DNA of 13,406 nt from DASZKW01 sp035552775 (GCA_035552775.1 DASZKW010000090.1:1-13406), one strand, 5' to 3'; shown: positions 1 through 6,450, counted from the stretch's first letter. Notes: generated from the sequence alone by a model not told the origin. Numbers and translations: made by a program.

Positions 1-366
1 CCGCCGTCGGGCCCAACGCCCCCACACCGCCGGCATCGCTACGACAGCGGCGCCGATCACGGCGGTGCCGACGTGCAAGGCGAGCGGATTGCCGGTGTCG
101 GGGTAGCACGAGGCGGTGAAAGCCGCCAGAACATCCAGGACCAACCCGCCGGCGGTGACTGCCAGCGCCAGCACGACGACGCCCCACACGTGGAAGATCA
201 CCCGCGAGCCTGTCGACCTGGAGGGCGGCTGCCACCACTGCCACCCGGGGGGCGGAGCGGGCCAGTCCGGTGGCGGGTACCAGTCGGGGGGCGGCAGCCA
301 GCCGGGGGGCGGCGCTGGCCACGTCGGCGGGGGAACCCAGCGGAGAGACCTTCGCCCCCTCGTCAC
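1..366 (-). CDS. Pro/Trp-rich membrane protein, N-terminal part (runs off left edge)
   Basis: The reverse strand from 366 to 1 is an open frame of 122 codons with no stop before the edge. The first 50 residues are a low-complexity tail built of W-x-PPP and P-P-G-W/P-P-D-W units (for example WPAPPPGWLPPPDWYPPPDW). Two hydrophobic stretches follow: one around RVIFHVWGVVVLALAVTAGG, the other around ALHVGTAVIGAAVVAMPAVW, ending in a basic RWARRR. This is the usual build of small actinobacterial membrane proteins with a cytosolic proline-rich N-terminus and two or more helices. The start is taken as GTG at 366, because there is no ATG in frame; an AT-rich GATAGT lies 4 nt upstream. A GTG closer to the first helix is possible. 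The gene follows argS on the same strand after 82 bp. Function is unknown. That it codes rests on the hydrophobic pattern and the absence of stops. Confidence 0.7.
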   Translation of the reverse strand, partial: MTRGRRSLRWVPPPTWPAPPPGWLPPPDWYPPPDWPAPPPGWQWWQPPSRSTGSRVIFHVWGVVVLALAVTAGGLVLDVLAAFTASCYPDTGNPLALHVGTAVIGAAVVAMPAVWGRWARRR

Positions 367-448
367 AGGTACTATCTTGACCCAGCCACACAAGCCCGCG
401 CCCCCCCGGGCGAGCAGGCGCAGACCGGCTCCGCGGTTGACTCGGCCC

Positions 449-2173
449 CTACATCCGCTCCGGCGCTTCTATGCCGAGCAGGCCTAGCCCGCAGCCGAGG
501 ACCCGCGCGGTCACGTCGCACAACGCCAAACGGCTGGCCCGCACGTGTGGGTCGTCGGCCCGCAGCACGGGGCACGACTCGTAGAAACTGGTGAACGTGC
601 CCGCCAGGTCGAACAGGTACGAGCACAGCTTGTGGGGGCTGAAAGTTTCGGTGGCCGCTGCCACCGCGCCGGAGAACCCGAGCAGCGCCACGGCCAGAAC
701 CCGTTCGGGGGCTTGAGCCAGCAGGATCGGGGTCCTTTCCCCTACCCCTTCCCCGGCGCGGCGGAAGATGGAGCGGATCCTGGCGTGGGCGTACTGCAGG
801 TAGGGCGCGGTGTTGCCGTCGAACGCCAGCATCCTGTCCCAGTCGAACACGTAGTCACGGGTGCGGTCGGTGGACAGGTCCGCGTACTTGAGGGCCCCCA
901 CGCCCACCATGCGGGCCACCTCGGCGGCGGCGTCGGTGCTGAGCCCGGGGTTCTTGTCGGCCACCGCGGCGGCCGCCCGCTCGACCGCCTCGTCGACCAG
1001 AGCGGCCAGCTTCACGCTGGTACCGGACCGGGCCCTGAACATCTTGCGGTCCGCTCCGAGCATGAGGCCGAACGCCACGTGCACGGCCTCGGCCGGAGGC
1101 TCCAGCCATCCCGCCATCCTGGCCACCGCGAAGCACATCTCGAAGTGCTGGGATTGCGGCGCGCCCACCACGTACAGGGCCAGGTCACACCCCATGCGCC
1201 CGAAGCGGTCCAACAGGCCGGCCAGGTCGGTGGCCGCGTAGCCGTAGCCCCCGTCGGACTTCTCCACTATCAACGGCAGCGGCTGGCCCTCCCTGTTGGT
1301 GAAGCCGGGGGGGAACACGCAGCGGGCCCCGTCGCTTTGGACCAGCAGGCCCTCGGCGTCGAGGTCCGCCACCACCGTCGCCAGCAGGTCGTTGTAGGCG
1401 CTCTCACCGCGGACGTCGTCCCGGGTGAGCAGGACGCCGAGGCGTCCGAAGACCGCGTACATGTAGTCGACGCTCCCGTCGACCAGGACCTTCCAAAGTC
1501 GCAGAGTCTCGGGGTCGCCCGATTGCAGGGCCACGACCCGGCGGCGGCTGCGTTCGGCGAAGTCGGGGTCGCTGTCGAACTGGCGCCGGGCGTCCTGGTA
1601 GAACTCGCCCAGCTCGCCCACCGACAGGCTGGCCGCGCCCGGCCCCTCGCCGAGGTCGACGAGGTGCTCGATGAGCATGCCGAACGGCGTTCCCCAGTCC
1701 CCGATGTGGTTCTCGCGCACCACTTTGTCGCCGGTGAAACCGAGCAGCCGGGCCAGGGCGTCGCCGATGATCGTGGAACGCAGGTTGCCGGCGTGCATCT
1801 CCTTGGCCACGTTGGGCGAGCCGTAGTCGATCACCACCGTGCGCCCGGTCGGGGAGGTCTCGACGCCGAGGCGGGGATCGCCGGCCTGCTCGGACACGAG
1901 TCCGGCCAGCCATCCCTCGTCGATGGTCACGTTGATAAAGCCCGGTCCCGCCACCTCGAGCCTCTTCGCCCATCCGGTGGTATCCACGCCGGCCACAATC
2001 TGCTCTGCGACAACCCGGGGGTTGCCGAGGTTCAGGCGCTTGGCCAGAGCCAGAGCCCCGTTGGCCTGGAAATCAGCCCGCTCGGACGGCCGTACCACCG
2101 GGTCGGCACCGGGCTCGATGGCGTCGAAGCCGGGTTGCAGCCGAGATGCCACGAGCGAGACGAGCGGAGCCAC
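449..2173 (-). CDS. argS: Arginyl-tRNA synthetase (class I)
   Basis: Charges tRNA-Arg with arginine in the cytosol. From GTG 2173 the protein has 574 residues, close to the family's usual 550-580. Visible in order: an N-terminal Add-1-like domain; the ATP-site block SPNVAKEMHAGNLRSTIIGD with H127-A-G-N130 in the HIGH position; NHIGDWGTPFGMLIEHL; a catalytic-core block with DLAGLLDRF and VVGAPQSQHFEMCF; the KMSKS-equivalent around GADRKMFRARSGTSVKL; and a DALR anticodon-binding domain (YVFDWDRMLAFDGNTAPYLQ to the C-terminus). The start is uncertain. GTG 2173 gives the expected N-terminus but has only a GGGGGA directly against it. ATG 2221 would add 16 atypical residues, and GTG 2152 is also possible. 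The gene is divergent from the ABC ATPase, and the two promoters must lie within about 75 bp. The HAGN variant of HIGH is odd for this family. Confidence 0.96.
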   Translation of the reverse strand: MAPLVSLVASRLQPGFDAIEPGADPVVRPSERADFQANGALALAKRLNLGNPRVVAEQIVAGVDTTGWAKRLEVAGPGFINVTIDEGWLAGLVSEQAGDPRLGVETSPTGRTVVIDYGSPNVAKEMHAGNLRSTIIGDALARLLGFTGDKVVRENHIGDWGTPFGMLIEHLVDLGEGPGAASLSVGELGEFYQDARRQFDSDPDFAERSRRRVVALQSGDPETLRLWKVLVDGSVDYMYAVFGRLGVLLTRDDVRGESAYNDLLATVVADLDAEGLLVQSDGARCVFPPGFTNREGQPLPLIVEKSDGGYGYAATDLAGLLDRFGRMGCDLALYVVGAPQSQHFEMCFAVARMAGWLEPPAEAVHVAFGLMLGADRKMFRARSGTSVKLAALVDEAVERAAAAVADKNPGLSTDAAAEVARMVGVGALKYADLSTDRTRDYVFDWDRMLAFDGNTAPYLQYAHARIRSIFRRAGEGVGERTPILLAQAPERVLAVALLGFSGAVAAATETFSPHKLCSYLFDLAGTFTSFYESCPVLRADDPHVRASRLALCDVTARVLGCGLGLLGIEAPERM

Positions 2174-2235
2174 TCCCCCATGGTGGCGGCAAAACCGCCG
2201 CCAGGGCGAACCGGTTGTCATGGGCGGCCGGCGGA

Positions 2236-2241
2236 TAGCTT
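2236..2241 (+). promoter_or_regulatory. -10 hexamer of a leaderless promoter (ABC ATPase)
   Basis: TAGCTT lies exactly 7 nt before ATG 2249 and there is no Shine-Dalgarno, so the transcript probably starts at the A of the start codon. A TTGTCA at 2215-2220 lies 15 bp upstream and could serve as the -35. The site sits in the argS intergenic space, and the opposite strand reads AAGCTATCC here, which could belong to argS. Confidence 0.55.
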
Positions 2242-2248
2242 GCCGGCC

Positions 2249-3091
2249 ATGGCCGACGGCGAAACACCTGCGCTGCGCTACCAGGACGTGGACCTCGACC
2301 GTGTCGGGCTCTCGGTTCTGGGCGGCGTCGACTGGGTGGTCGGCCGCCGCGAACGCTGGGTGGTGCTCGGGCCCAACGGGTCGGGCAAGACGACCTTGCT
2401 CCAACTGGCGTCGGGATACCTCCACCCCACTCGCGGGACCGTCGACGTGCTCGGCCGGCGCCTCGGGCGGGTGGACGTCCGCCGGCTACGCCAGGACATC
2501 GGCCTGGTGAGCGCGTCGGTCGCCAAGCTGTTGGTCCCCTCGCTCCCCGCCCGCGACGTGGTGGTATCGGCCCGCCACGGAGCCCTCGAGCCGTGGTGGC
2601 ACACCTACAGTGCCGACGACCGGGCCCGGGCCCGGGAGCTGCTCGCTGCCGCTGGTCTCGCCGGGATCGCCGAGCGCCCCTTCGGGGTGCTCTCCGAGGG
2701 CGAACGCCAGCAGGTGCTCCTGGCCCGTACCCTCATGGCCGAACCGAAGCTGCTCCTCCTCGACGAACCGTGCGCCGGCCTCGACGTCGGCGGCCGGGAA
2801 CGCCTGGTCACCCGGCTCGGCGCGCTGGCCGACGACTCCGAGCAACCGCCGACCGTCTTGGTGACGCACCACGTCGAGGAGATCCCGCCGTCGTTCACCC
2901 ACGTCCTGCTCCTCGCCGGCGGCCGGGTGGTCACGTCCGGGCCGCTCCCCGGCGCCCTCACCGCCGGCGCCCTGTCCGCCTGTTTCGGCTTGGACCTGGA
3001 GCTACGCAGTGACCGCGGGCGCTGGACGTGCCGGGCGACGGAGACCAAGGCCAAACGCGCCACGGCTCGTGCGTCACGGGCCGAGCAATGA
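2249..3091 (+). CDS. Stand-alone ABC ATPase (ModF/YlmA-like)
   Basis: A 280-residue single-domain ABC nucleotide-binding protein. Walker A is GPNGSGKTT (41-49), the signature is LSEGE (148-152), Walker B is LLLLDEP (168-174), and the H-loop lies in VLVTHHVEEIP. The E-rich signature, CAGLD after Walker B, and VTHHVEEIPPSFTHVLLLAGG resemble the stand-alone ATPases of COG1119 (ModF/YlmA group). Those are often annotated as transport components although they have no permease beside them, and none is present here. The C-terminal 25 residues are basic and probably disordered. The start at ATG 2249 is chosen because it follows a TANNNT hexamer by 7 nt and begins a normal beta-strand (ALRYQDVDLDR); the open frame extends far upstream but that part is antisense to argS. 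The gene converges on the small gene at 3103-3384 with 11 bp between stops. Substrate and partners are unknown. Confidence 0.93.
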   Translation: MADGETPALRYQDVDLDRVGLSVLGGVDWVVGRRERWVVLGPNGSGKTTLLQLASGYLHPTRGTVDVLGRRLGRVDVRRLRQDIGLVSASVAKLLVPSLPARDVVVSARHGALEPWWHTYSADDRARARELLAAAGLAGIAERPFGVLSEGERQQVLLARTLMAEPKLLLLDEPCAGLDVGGRERLVTRLGALADDSEQPPTVLVTHHVEEIPPSFTHVLLLAGGRVVTSGPLPGALTAGALSACFGLDLELRSDRGRWTCRATETKAKRATARASRAEQ

Positions 3092-3102
3092 AACGACGCC
3101 GG

Positions 3103-3384
3103 TCAGGAAGAAGCGAGCACGCTCTGGAGGCGCCGGTTGATGTCGGGGACCTGGTAAAGGTTGCGCTCAATCGTCTCGGTCAACCAGCGCTCCACCTCGG
3201 AGCGCGTCGAACTGTCCGGGAGCGTCCCCCACAGGTCGAGCAGGCGGTCCTGCACGTGCGACGCAGAGATCGAACCCTGCTCGCCGAGCTCGGCTCGCCA
3301 CTGGGCTACGAATGCTTCTACGGCCTCGGTGTCGGGTTCCCCGGTACCGGGCTCTTGCGTGTCTGGTTCCTGGGTGTCTGTCAC
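3103..3384 (-). CDS. Small hypothetical protein, 93 aa
   Basis: Starts at GTG 3384, with GGAG 5 nt upstream in the bases GGAGACCTT. A TACTCT hexamer just before that could be its -10, giving a very short leader. The first 22 residues are a repetitive acidic tail (TDTQEPDTQEPGTGEPDTEA). The rest is predicted helical: AVEAFVAQWRAELGEQG, HVQDRLLDLWGTL, SEVERWLTETIERNLYQVPDI. No cysteines, signal peptide or membrane segment are seen. I do not recognise a family. It follows the crotonase gene on the same strand after 104 bp and converges with the ABC ATPase. Codon bias and a good ribosome-binding site support it as real. Confidence 0.72.
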   Translation of the reverse strand: MTDTQEPDTQEPGTGEPDTEAVEAFVAQWRAELGEQGSISASHVQDRLLDLWGTLPDSSTRSEVERWLTETIERNLYQVPDINRRLQSVLASS

Positions 3385-3443
3385 AAGGTCTCCAGAGTAC
3401 GCCCTCCGCGCGACAATCCCGCGCCACATCCGGCTCGCCGCGT

Positions 3444-3483
3444 GTCCCGCAGCCAACGGCCCCACTGGCCCCGAGCGCGGGAC
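3444..3483 (-). terminator. Hairpin just past the crotonase stop
   Basis: GTCCCGC (3444-3450) pairs with GCGGGAC (3477-3483), and GGCC blocks inside can extend the fold. It lies 5 nt beyond the crotonase stop at 3489 on the minus strand. There is no T-run on its 3' side, so it is a weak candidate for termination or for mRNA end protection. Confidence 0.3.
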
Positions 3484-3488
3484 GGGTT

Positions 3489-4307
3489 TCAGGGGGCGAA
3501 ACGTGCGGGGCGCTTCTCGAGCCAGGCCGTGGTCGCCTCGACCTGGTTGGGCGAACCGATGAGGCCGCCCATCATCTCGGACTCGGCTACGAACTGGTCG
3601 GCCGCGCTGCGGGCGAGCGACGCGCCGAGCAGGGCCTTCGCCGCCCGTATGGCGTCAGGGCTCTTGGCGGCCAACTCGGCCGCCAGAGCGAGCGCGTCGG
3701 CGCGCGGCTCGTCGCTGACCCGTGTGGCCAGGCCCAGACGAAGTGCCTCTGGGCCGCCCACCATGCGCCCGGTCCAGGTGAGCTCCTTGGCCACGTCGAC
3801 GCCGACCAGCCGGGGCAGCACCCAGGTACCTGTCATGTCGGGGATCAAACCCCACCGGACCTCCAGCACCGACAGGCGGGCGTCGCTCGCCACGAACCGG
3901 AGATCGGCCCCGAGGGCGATCTGCAGGCCGCCCCCCACGGCGACGCCGTGAACGGCGGCGATGACGGGCACGCCGATCTCCTGCCAGATCCAGGCGGCTC
4001 GCTGGACACGGTTGGCAATACGCCCCTCTCCCCTCCCTCCGAGCAGCGCACCGGCAACACCGGCGCCCTCGGACCCCGACCCGACGCCGGCCACAGCGGC
4101 GAACGAGGCCACGTCCAGCCCTGCGCAAAACGCCCTCCCCTCGCCGGACAGGACCACGGCCCGCACCGAGCGGTCGGCGCCCAAGGCGTCGCCCACGTCG
4201 TCTATGGCGTCGAACATGGCCGCGTCGAGGGCGTTCAACTTGTCGGGCCGGTTGAAGCGGACATCGGCCACGCCGTCGTGGATGCTACAAGTGACACGCT
4301 CCGGCAT
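3489..4307 (-). CDS. Crotonase/enoyl-CoA hydratase family protein
   Basis: A 272-residue crotonase-fold protein that would act on acyl-CoA thioesters in the cytosol, probably as an enoyl-CoA hydratase or relative in fatty-acid breakdown. Seen: the N-terminal strand VTCSIHDGVADVRFNRPDKLNALD; the first oxyanion-hole loop around FCAGLD (60-65); the second at VAVGGGLQIALGADLRF (from residue 122); LSVLEVRWGLIPDMTGTW (from 145); and a C-terminal helix that packs the active site. E149 is in the usual place of one catalytic glutamate. The other position, after the GGG motif, is Q129, as in the subgroup annotated PRK07509, so the exact reaction is open. The start is ATG 4307, because TAGCGT lies exactly 7 nt upstream; ATG 4334 has no comparable signal. 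The gene is divergent from the NifU-domain gene, with 54 bp between starts. Confidence 0.92.
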   Translation of the reverse strand: MPERVTCSIHDGVADVRFNRPDKLNALDAAMFDAIDDVGDALGADRSVRAVVLSGEGRAFCAGLDVASFAAVAGVGSGSEGAGVAGALLGGRGEGRIANRVQRAAWIWQEIGVPVIAAVHGVAVGGGLQIALGADLRFVASDARLSVLEVRWGLIPDMTGTWVLPRLVGVDVAKELTWTGRMVGGPEALRLGLATRVSDEPRADALALAAELAAKSPDAIRAAKALLGASLARSAADQFVAESEMMGGLIGSPNQVEATTAWLEKRPARFAP

Positions 4308-4314
4308 CCGCTGC

Positions 4315-4320
4315 ACGCTA
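4315..4320 (-). promoter_or_regulatory. -10 hexamer of a leaderless promoter (crotonase gene)
   Basis: On the minus strand TAGCGT is followed by 7 nt (GCAGCGG) and then ATG 4307. No Shine-Dalgarno is present. It decides between the two in-frame ATGs in favour of 4307. Confidence 0.55.
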
Positions 4321-4361
4321 GGCGAAGCAAACATGGCACCATGGGAAACCGGAGGTACTAC

Positions 4362-4724
4362 ATGAGCTCGCACGACGAAGTTGCAGACGGTGCGGCCGCG
4401 TCCGGTTCCCTCTCGGACCAGGTTCGCCAGGAACGCCTGGGCGCCCTCAACGAGCTGATCGACATGATCCGCCCCGCTGTGCAGGCCGACGGCGGCGACC
4501 TGGTCCTGGTCAGTGCCGACGTGGAGAGCGGCGTCGTCGAGGTGCAGTTGCAGGGCTCCTGCAGTTCGTGCGCGATCAGCGCCACGACCCTGCAGGCAGG
4601 CGTCAGCCGGATCCTCTCCGAGCGCCTCGACTGGGTCACGCAGGTGGTCGGCGGGGTGGACGAGGAGATGGACTTCGAGACCAGTTCCGCCATGGGCCGC
4701 GGCAGCTACACACCGGGATACTGA
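4362..4724 (+). CDS. NifU C-terminal-domain protein (Fe-S carrier)
   Basis: A 120-residue protein with one NifU C-terminal domain. Helix and strand ELIDMIRPAVQADGGDLVLV (31-50) lead to VVEVQLQGSCSSCAISATTLQ, whose C67-S-S-C70 pair is the conserved CxxC that holds a transferable Fe-S cluster. This is the Nfu type of Fe-S carrier, which delivers clusters to apo-enzymes in the cytosol. The C-terminus (TQVVGGVDEEMDFETSSAM...) is a short actinobacterial-style tail. The start at ATG 4362 is set by GGAGG at 4351-4355, 6 nt upstream; an in-frame ATG at 4341 would place that site inside the gene. Unlike most of its neighbours this gene therefore has a leadered mRNA. It is divergent from the crotonase gene. 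No suf or isc genes are in the window, so its partners are not visible. Confidence 0.93.
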   Translation: MSSHDEVADGAAASGSLSDQVRQERLGALNELIDMIRPAVQADGGDLVLVSADVESGVVEVQLQGSCSSCAISATTLQAGVSRILSERLDWVTQVVGGVDEEMDFETSSAMGRGSYTPGY

Positions 4725-4742
4725 GCCGCCGAACGTCCCGCT

Positions 4743-4758
4743 TGTGACAAATATCACA
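4743..4758. promoter_or_regulatory. Perfect CRP/GlxR-type operator
   Basis: The 16 bases TGTGACAAATATCACA are a perfect TGTGA-N6-TCACA dyad, the consensus bound by cAMP-dependent CRP-family regulators (GlxR in Corynebacterium, Rv3676 in Mycobacterium). It begins 18 bp past the NifU-domain gene and lies 45-55 bp upstream of the likely transcription start of the 3D-domain gene, a position fit for activation. In M. tuberculosis, Rv3676 controls rpfA, also a secreted wall-acting protein. No CRP gene is in the window. Confidence 0.75.
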
Positions 4759-4768
4759 GGCGAGGGGC

Positions 4769-4798
4769 TTCTTAACGAAGCCTAATAATCACTATGCT
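4769..4798 (+). promoter_or_regulatory. AT-rich promoter of the 3D-domain gene
   Basis: This is the most AT-rich stretch in the neighbourhood. TATGCT at 4793-4798 is a good -10, with TTCTTA/TTAACG-like sequence about 15-18 bp upstream; TAATAA at 4783-4788 is an alternative -10. Starts would fall near 4805 or 4796. A small inverted repeat, GGCTTC-N5-GAAGCC (4766-4782), overlaps the -35 region and could be a second operator. Confidence 0.55.
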
Positions 4799-4800
4799 CT

Positions 4801-4905
4801 GGCGCTGAGCAACCGACAAGGTGCCCGGGTGACCGTCCCAGAGACCGCCGGCAGGGCACCGTAAGCCCACCCTCCGCCTCTCTTCTCTTTCCGGCGGAGG
4901 CTCGC
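4801..4905 (+). promoter_or_regulatory. Structured 5' leader of the 3D-domain gene
   Basis: About 100 nt lie between the promoter and GTG 4906. A 7-bp stem, GGTGCCC (4820-4826) with GGGCACC (4854-4860), encloses a 27-nt loop. CTCTGG (4797-4802) could pair with CCAGAG (4838-4843) instead, competing with that stem. A separate 3' hairpin holds the Shine-Dalgarno. The arrangement of a folded body followed by an expression hairpin is like a translational riboswitch or a protein- or sRNA-controlled leader. I could not match it to a known class; the conserved blocks of the c-di-AMP (ydaO) riboswitch are absent. Confidence 0.45.
4871..4900 (+). promoter_or_regulatory. Hairpin sequestering the Shine-Dalgarno
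   Basis: CCTCCGCC (4871-4878) is perfectly complementary to GGCGGAGG (4893-4900), with a pyrimidine-rich 14-nt loop. The right arm contains GGAGG (4896-4900), the ribosome-binding site 5 nt before GTG 4906. An 8-bp, all-but-two GC stem would mask it fully. No T-run follows, so this is a translational rather than a transcriptional switch. Confidence 0.65.
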
Positions 4906-6450
4906 GTGCTGTCGCCCCCTCGAGCCGCCCTTTGCGTTGAGGCGCGCGCCGGCACGCCGATCCGAAAGAGGGGATCGTCTCACTTGACGCCTTCCAGTTG
5001 TTCCCGCACGCCCGCACACCGGATGACTAACGCACCCGCGCACCGGATGACCCGCAGCCCGGCGCACCGGATCACCAAGACGCCCGCACACCGCATCACC
5101 CGCTCACCGGCGCAGCGGATCACCCGCACACCAGCACACCGCATAACCGGTGCCTCCGCTCGCCAGGTGGTGCTACCGCCGGCTGCGTTCCGCCGGCGCA
5201 AACCGGGCAAGCTTTCCCGGCGCCTGGTCGCCGCCACCCTCCCGCTGGCCGCCGCCGGCGGCCTCAGCCTGGGAGCGGGCACCCTCGCCGTGGCCGTCGC
5301 CCCGGCTGCTTACGCCGAGGGTTTCGCCACATCAGCCCACGCCGATGGTTTCGCCGCATCAGCCGGCAAGGTCAGCGCCCCCGCGCCCGGCGACGTGGCC
5401 GCCCTCGGTGATGCGGCCTCGCTCGGCGCACCCGGTCCCGCCGGCAACGGGGCCACCGTCGGCATCGCCCGGACCGCCACGGGCCGCGGCTACTGGGTAG
5501 TTGCCGCCGACGGAGGTGTATTCAGCTACGGCGACGCCACCTTCCACGGATCCATGGGAGACCGGCACCTCAACCAGCCCGTCGTCGGCATCGCCGCCAC
5601 CCCAGACGGCGGCGGGTACTGGCTGGTGGCGGCGGACGGCGGGATCTTCACCTTCGGCGACGCAGGTTTCTACGGCTCCGCCGGTTCGGAGGCGCTCAAC
5701 CAGCCCATCGTCGGCATCGCCGCCACCCGCACCGGGCACGGTTACTGGCTGGTCGCCAAGGACGGCGGGATCTTCACCTTCGGCGACGCCCGCTTCTACG
5801 GGTCCATGGGAGGACGGCACCTCAACCAGCCCGTCGTCGGCATCGCCGCCACCCACACCGGGCACGGTTACTGGCTGGCGGCGGCGGACGGCGGGATCTT
5901 CACCTTCGGCGACGCCGCCTTCCAGGGCTCGATGCCGGGGCACGGCATCGCCACCGACACCGTGGCCGCCATCGCCGGCGCGCCGAACGGTCAGGGCTAC
6001 TGGCTGGCCGAGCAGGACGGCAACATCTACTCGTTCGGCGCCGCCTACTACTCGGGGTCGGTGACCCCCGAGCCGTCGGGGACCGCCGTAGTCGGCCTGG
6101 CATCCACACCCGACGGCGGGGGATACTGGGAAGTGACAGGACCCGCGCCAGCCGGCCAGGTCCGCGAAACCTCGGTGTCGCCCGGTACGCCGCTCGGAGA
6201 CTTCGTCGTCACGTGCTACGACCTGGGGGGCGTCACCGCATCCGGCGCGCCGGTCGGGCCCGGCGTGGTCGCCGTCGATCCCTCGGTCATCCCCCTCGGT
6301 AGCCACATCTACATCGACGGCATCGGTCTTCGCGTCGCCCTCGACACCGGCGGGGCCATCCGCGGCGCCCGCCTCGACGTCTGGGAGCCGACAGGCGCCC
6401 AGTGCGCAGCGTGGGGCGTGCAGACACGGGCGGTGACGCTCGAACCCTGA
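4906..6450 (+). CDS. Secreted 3D-domain wall protein with GYW-FGDA repeats
   Basis: 514 residues. Start GTG 4906 is supported by GGAGG 5 nt upstream. Order: an N-terminal extension (1-101) with six 8-residue repeats of the form R-T/S-P-A-H-R-I-T (34-81); a signal peptide with basic RRRKPGKLSRR, hydrophobic core (about 107-132) and a likely cut after AYA (137); a low-complexity Ala linker; five 42-residue repeats and part of a sixth (184 to about 405); then a 3D domain (about 427-510) with VAVDPSVIPLGSHIYIDG and ALDTGGAIRGARLDVW, which carries the three aspartates naming the family. 3D domains occur in MltA- and RpfB/YocH-type enzymes that cut peptidoglycan, so a secreted lytic transglycosylase role is inferred. 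The repeats resemble beta-propeller-like repeats in Acidimicrobiia and may bind wall glycan. The long region before the signal peptide is odd; GTG 5167 or 5170 would give a normal signal peptide but has no ribosome-binding site. Confidence 0.88.
   Translation: MLSPPRAALCVEARAGTPIRKRGSSHLTPSSCSRTPAHRMTNAPAHRMTRSPAHRITKTPAHRITRSPAQRITRTPAHRITGASARQVVLPPAAFRRRKPGKLSRRLVAATLPLAAAGGLSLGAGTLAVAVAPAAYAEGFATSAHADGFAASAGKVSAPAPGDVAALGDAASLGAPGPAGNGATVGIARTATGRGYWVVAADGGVFSYGDATFHGSMGDRHLNQPVVGIAATPDGGGYWLVAADGGIFTFGDAGFYGSAGSEALNQPIVGIAATRTGHGYWLVAKDGGIFTFGDARFYGSMGGRHLNQPVVGIAATHTGHGYWLAAADGGIFTFGDAAFQGSMPGHGIATDTVAAIAGAPNGQGYWLAEQDGNIYSFGAAYYSGSVTPEPSGTAVVGLASTPDGGGYWEVTGPAPAGQVRETSVSPGTPLGDFVVTCYDLGGVTASGAPVGPGVVAVDPSVIPLGSHIYIDGIGLRVALDTGGAIRGARLDVWEPTGAQCAAWGVQTRAVTLEP
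5005..5148 (+). repeat. Six tandem 24-bp repeats (8-aa units)
   Basis: Six consecutive 24-bp units share the core GC(A/G)CA(C/G)CG(C/G)AT(G/C/A)AC(C/T), and each encodes x-x-P-A-H/Q-R-M/I-T. They sit within the N-terminal extension of the 3D-domain protein, ahead of its signal peptide. Changes between units are mostly synonymous or conservative (M/I, K/R, S/T), which suggests that protein sequence is under selection, or recent expansion. Confidence 0.85.
5455..6085 (+). repeat. Five 126-bp repeats (42-aa units)
   Basis: Units start at residues 184, 226, 268, 310 and 352, with a part-unit after 394. Each has V-G-I-A-x-T-x-x-G-x-G-Y-W, A-x-D-G-G-I-F-T-F-G-D-A, F-Y-G-S-M-G and L-N-Q-P. The block beginning GACGGCGGGATCTTCACC recurs at 5635, 5761 and 5887, exactly 126 bp apart, so units 2-4 are recent duplications or are kept alike by conversion. 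The fifth unit is the most diverged. Confidence 0.9.

Noticed and set aside
116..487. Plus-strand Gly-rich protein
   Set aside because: It is the complement of the Pro/Trp-rich membrane protein; the minus-strand frame shows hydrophobic helices and this one shows only low complexity.
545..2248. Very long plus-strand frame upstream of the ABC ATPase
   Set aside because: It is antisense to argS, whose motifs are unmistakable; high-GC codon bias keeps the opposite frame open.
4801..4905. c-di-AMP (ydaO) riboswitch in the leader of the 3D-domain gene
   Set aside because: Gene context fits, but the conserved blocks of the class, such as the CCGACAGCUAACCUCG-like segment and the GGGGUGAAUCC-like segment, are not present; only short chance matches (CCGACAAGG, GGGTGACC) are seen.
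5005..5148. CRISPR array
   Set aside because: The 24-bp units are directly tandem with no spacers, in frame with the coding sequence, and no cas genes are present.
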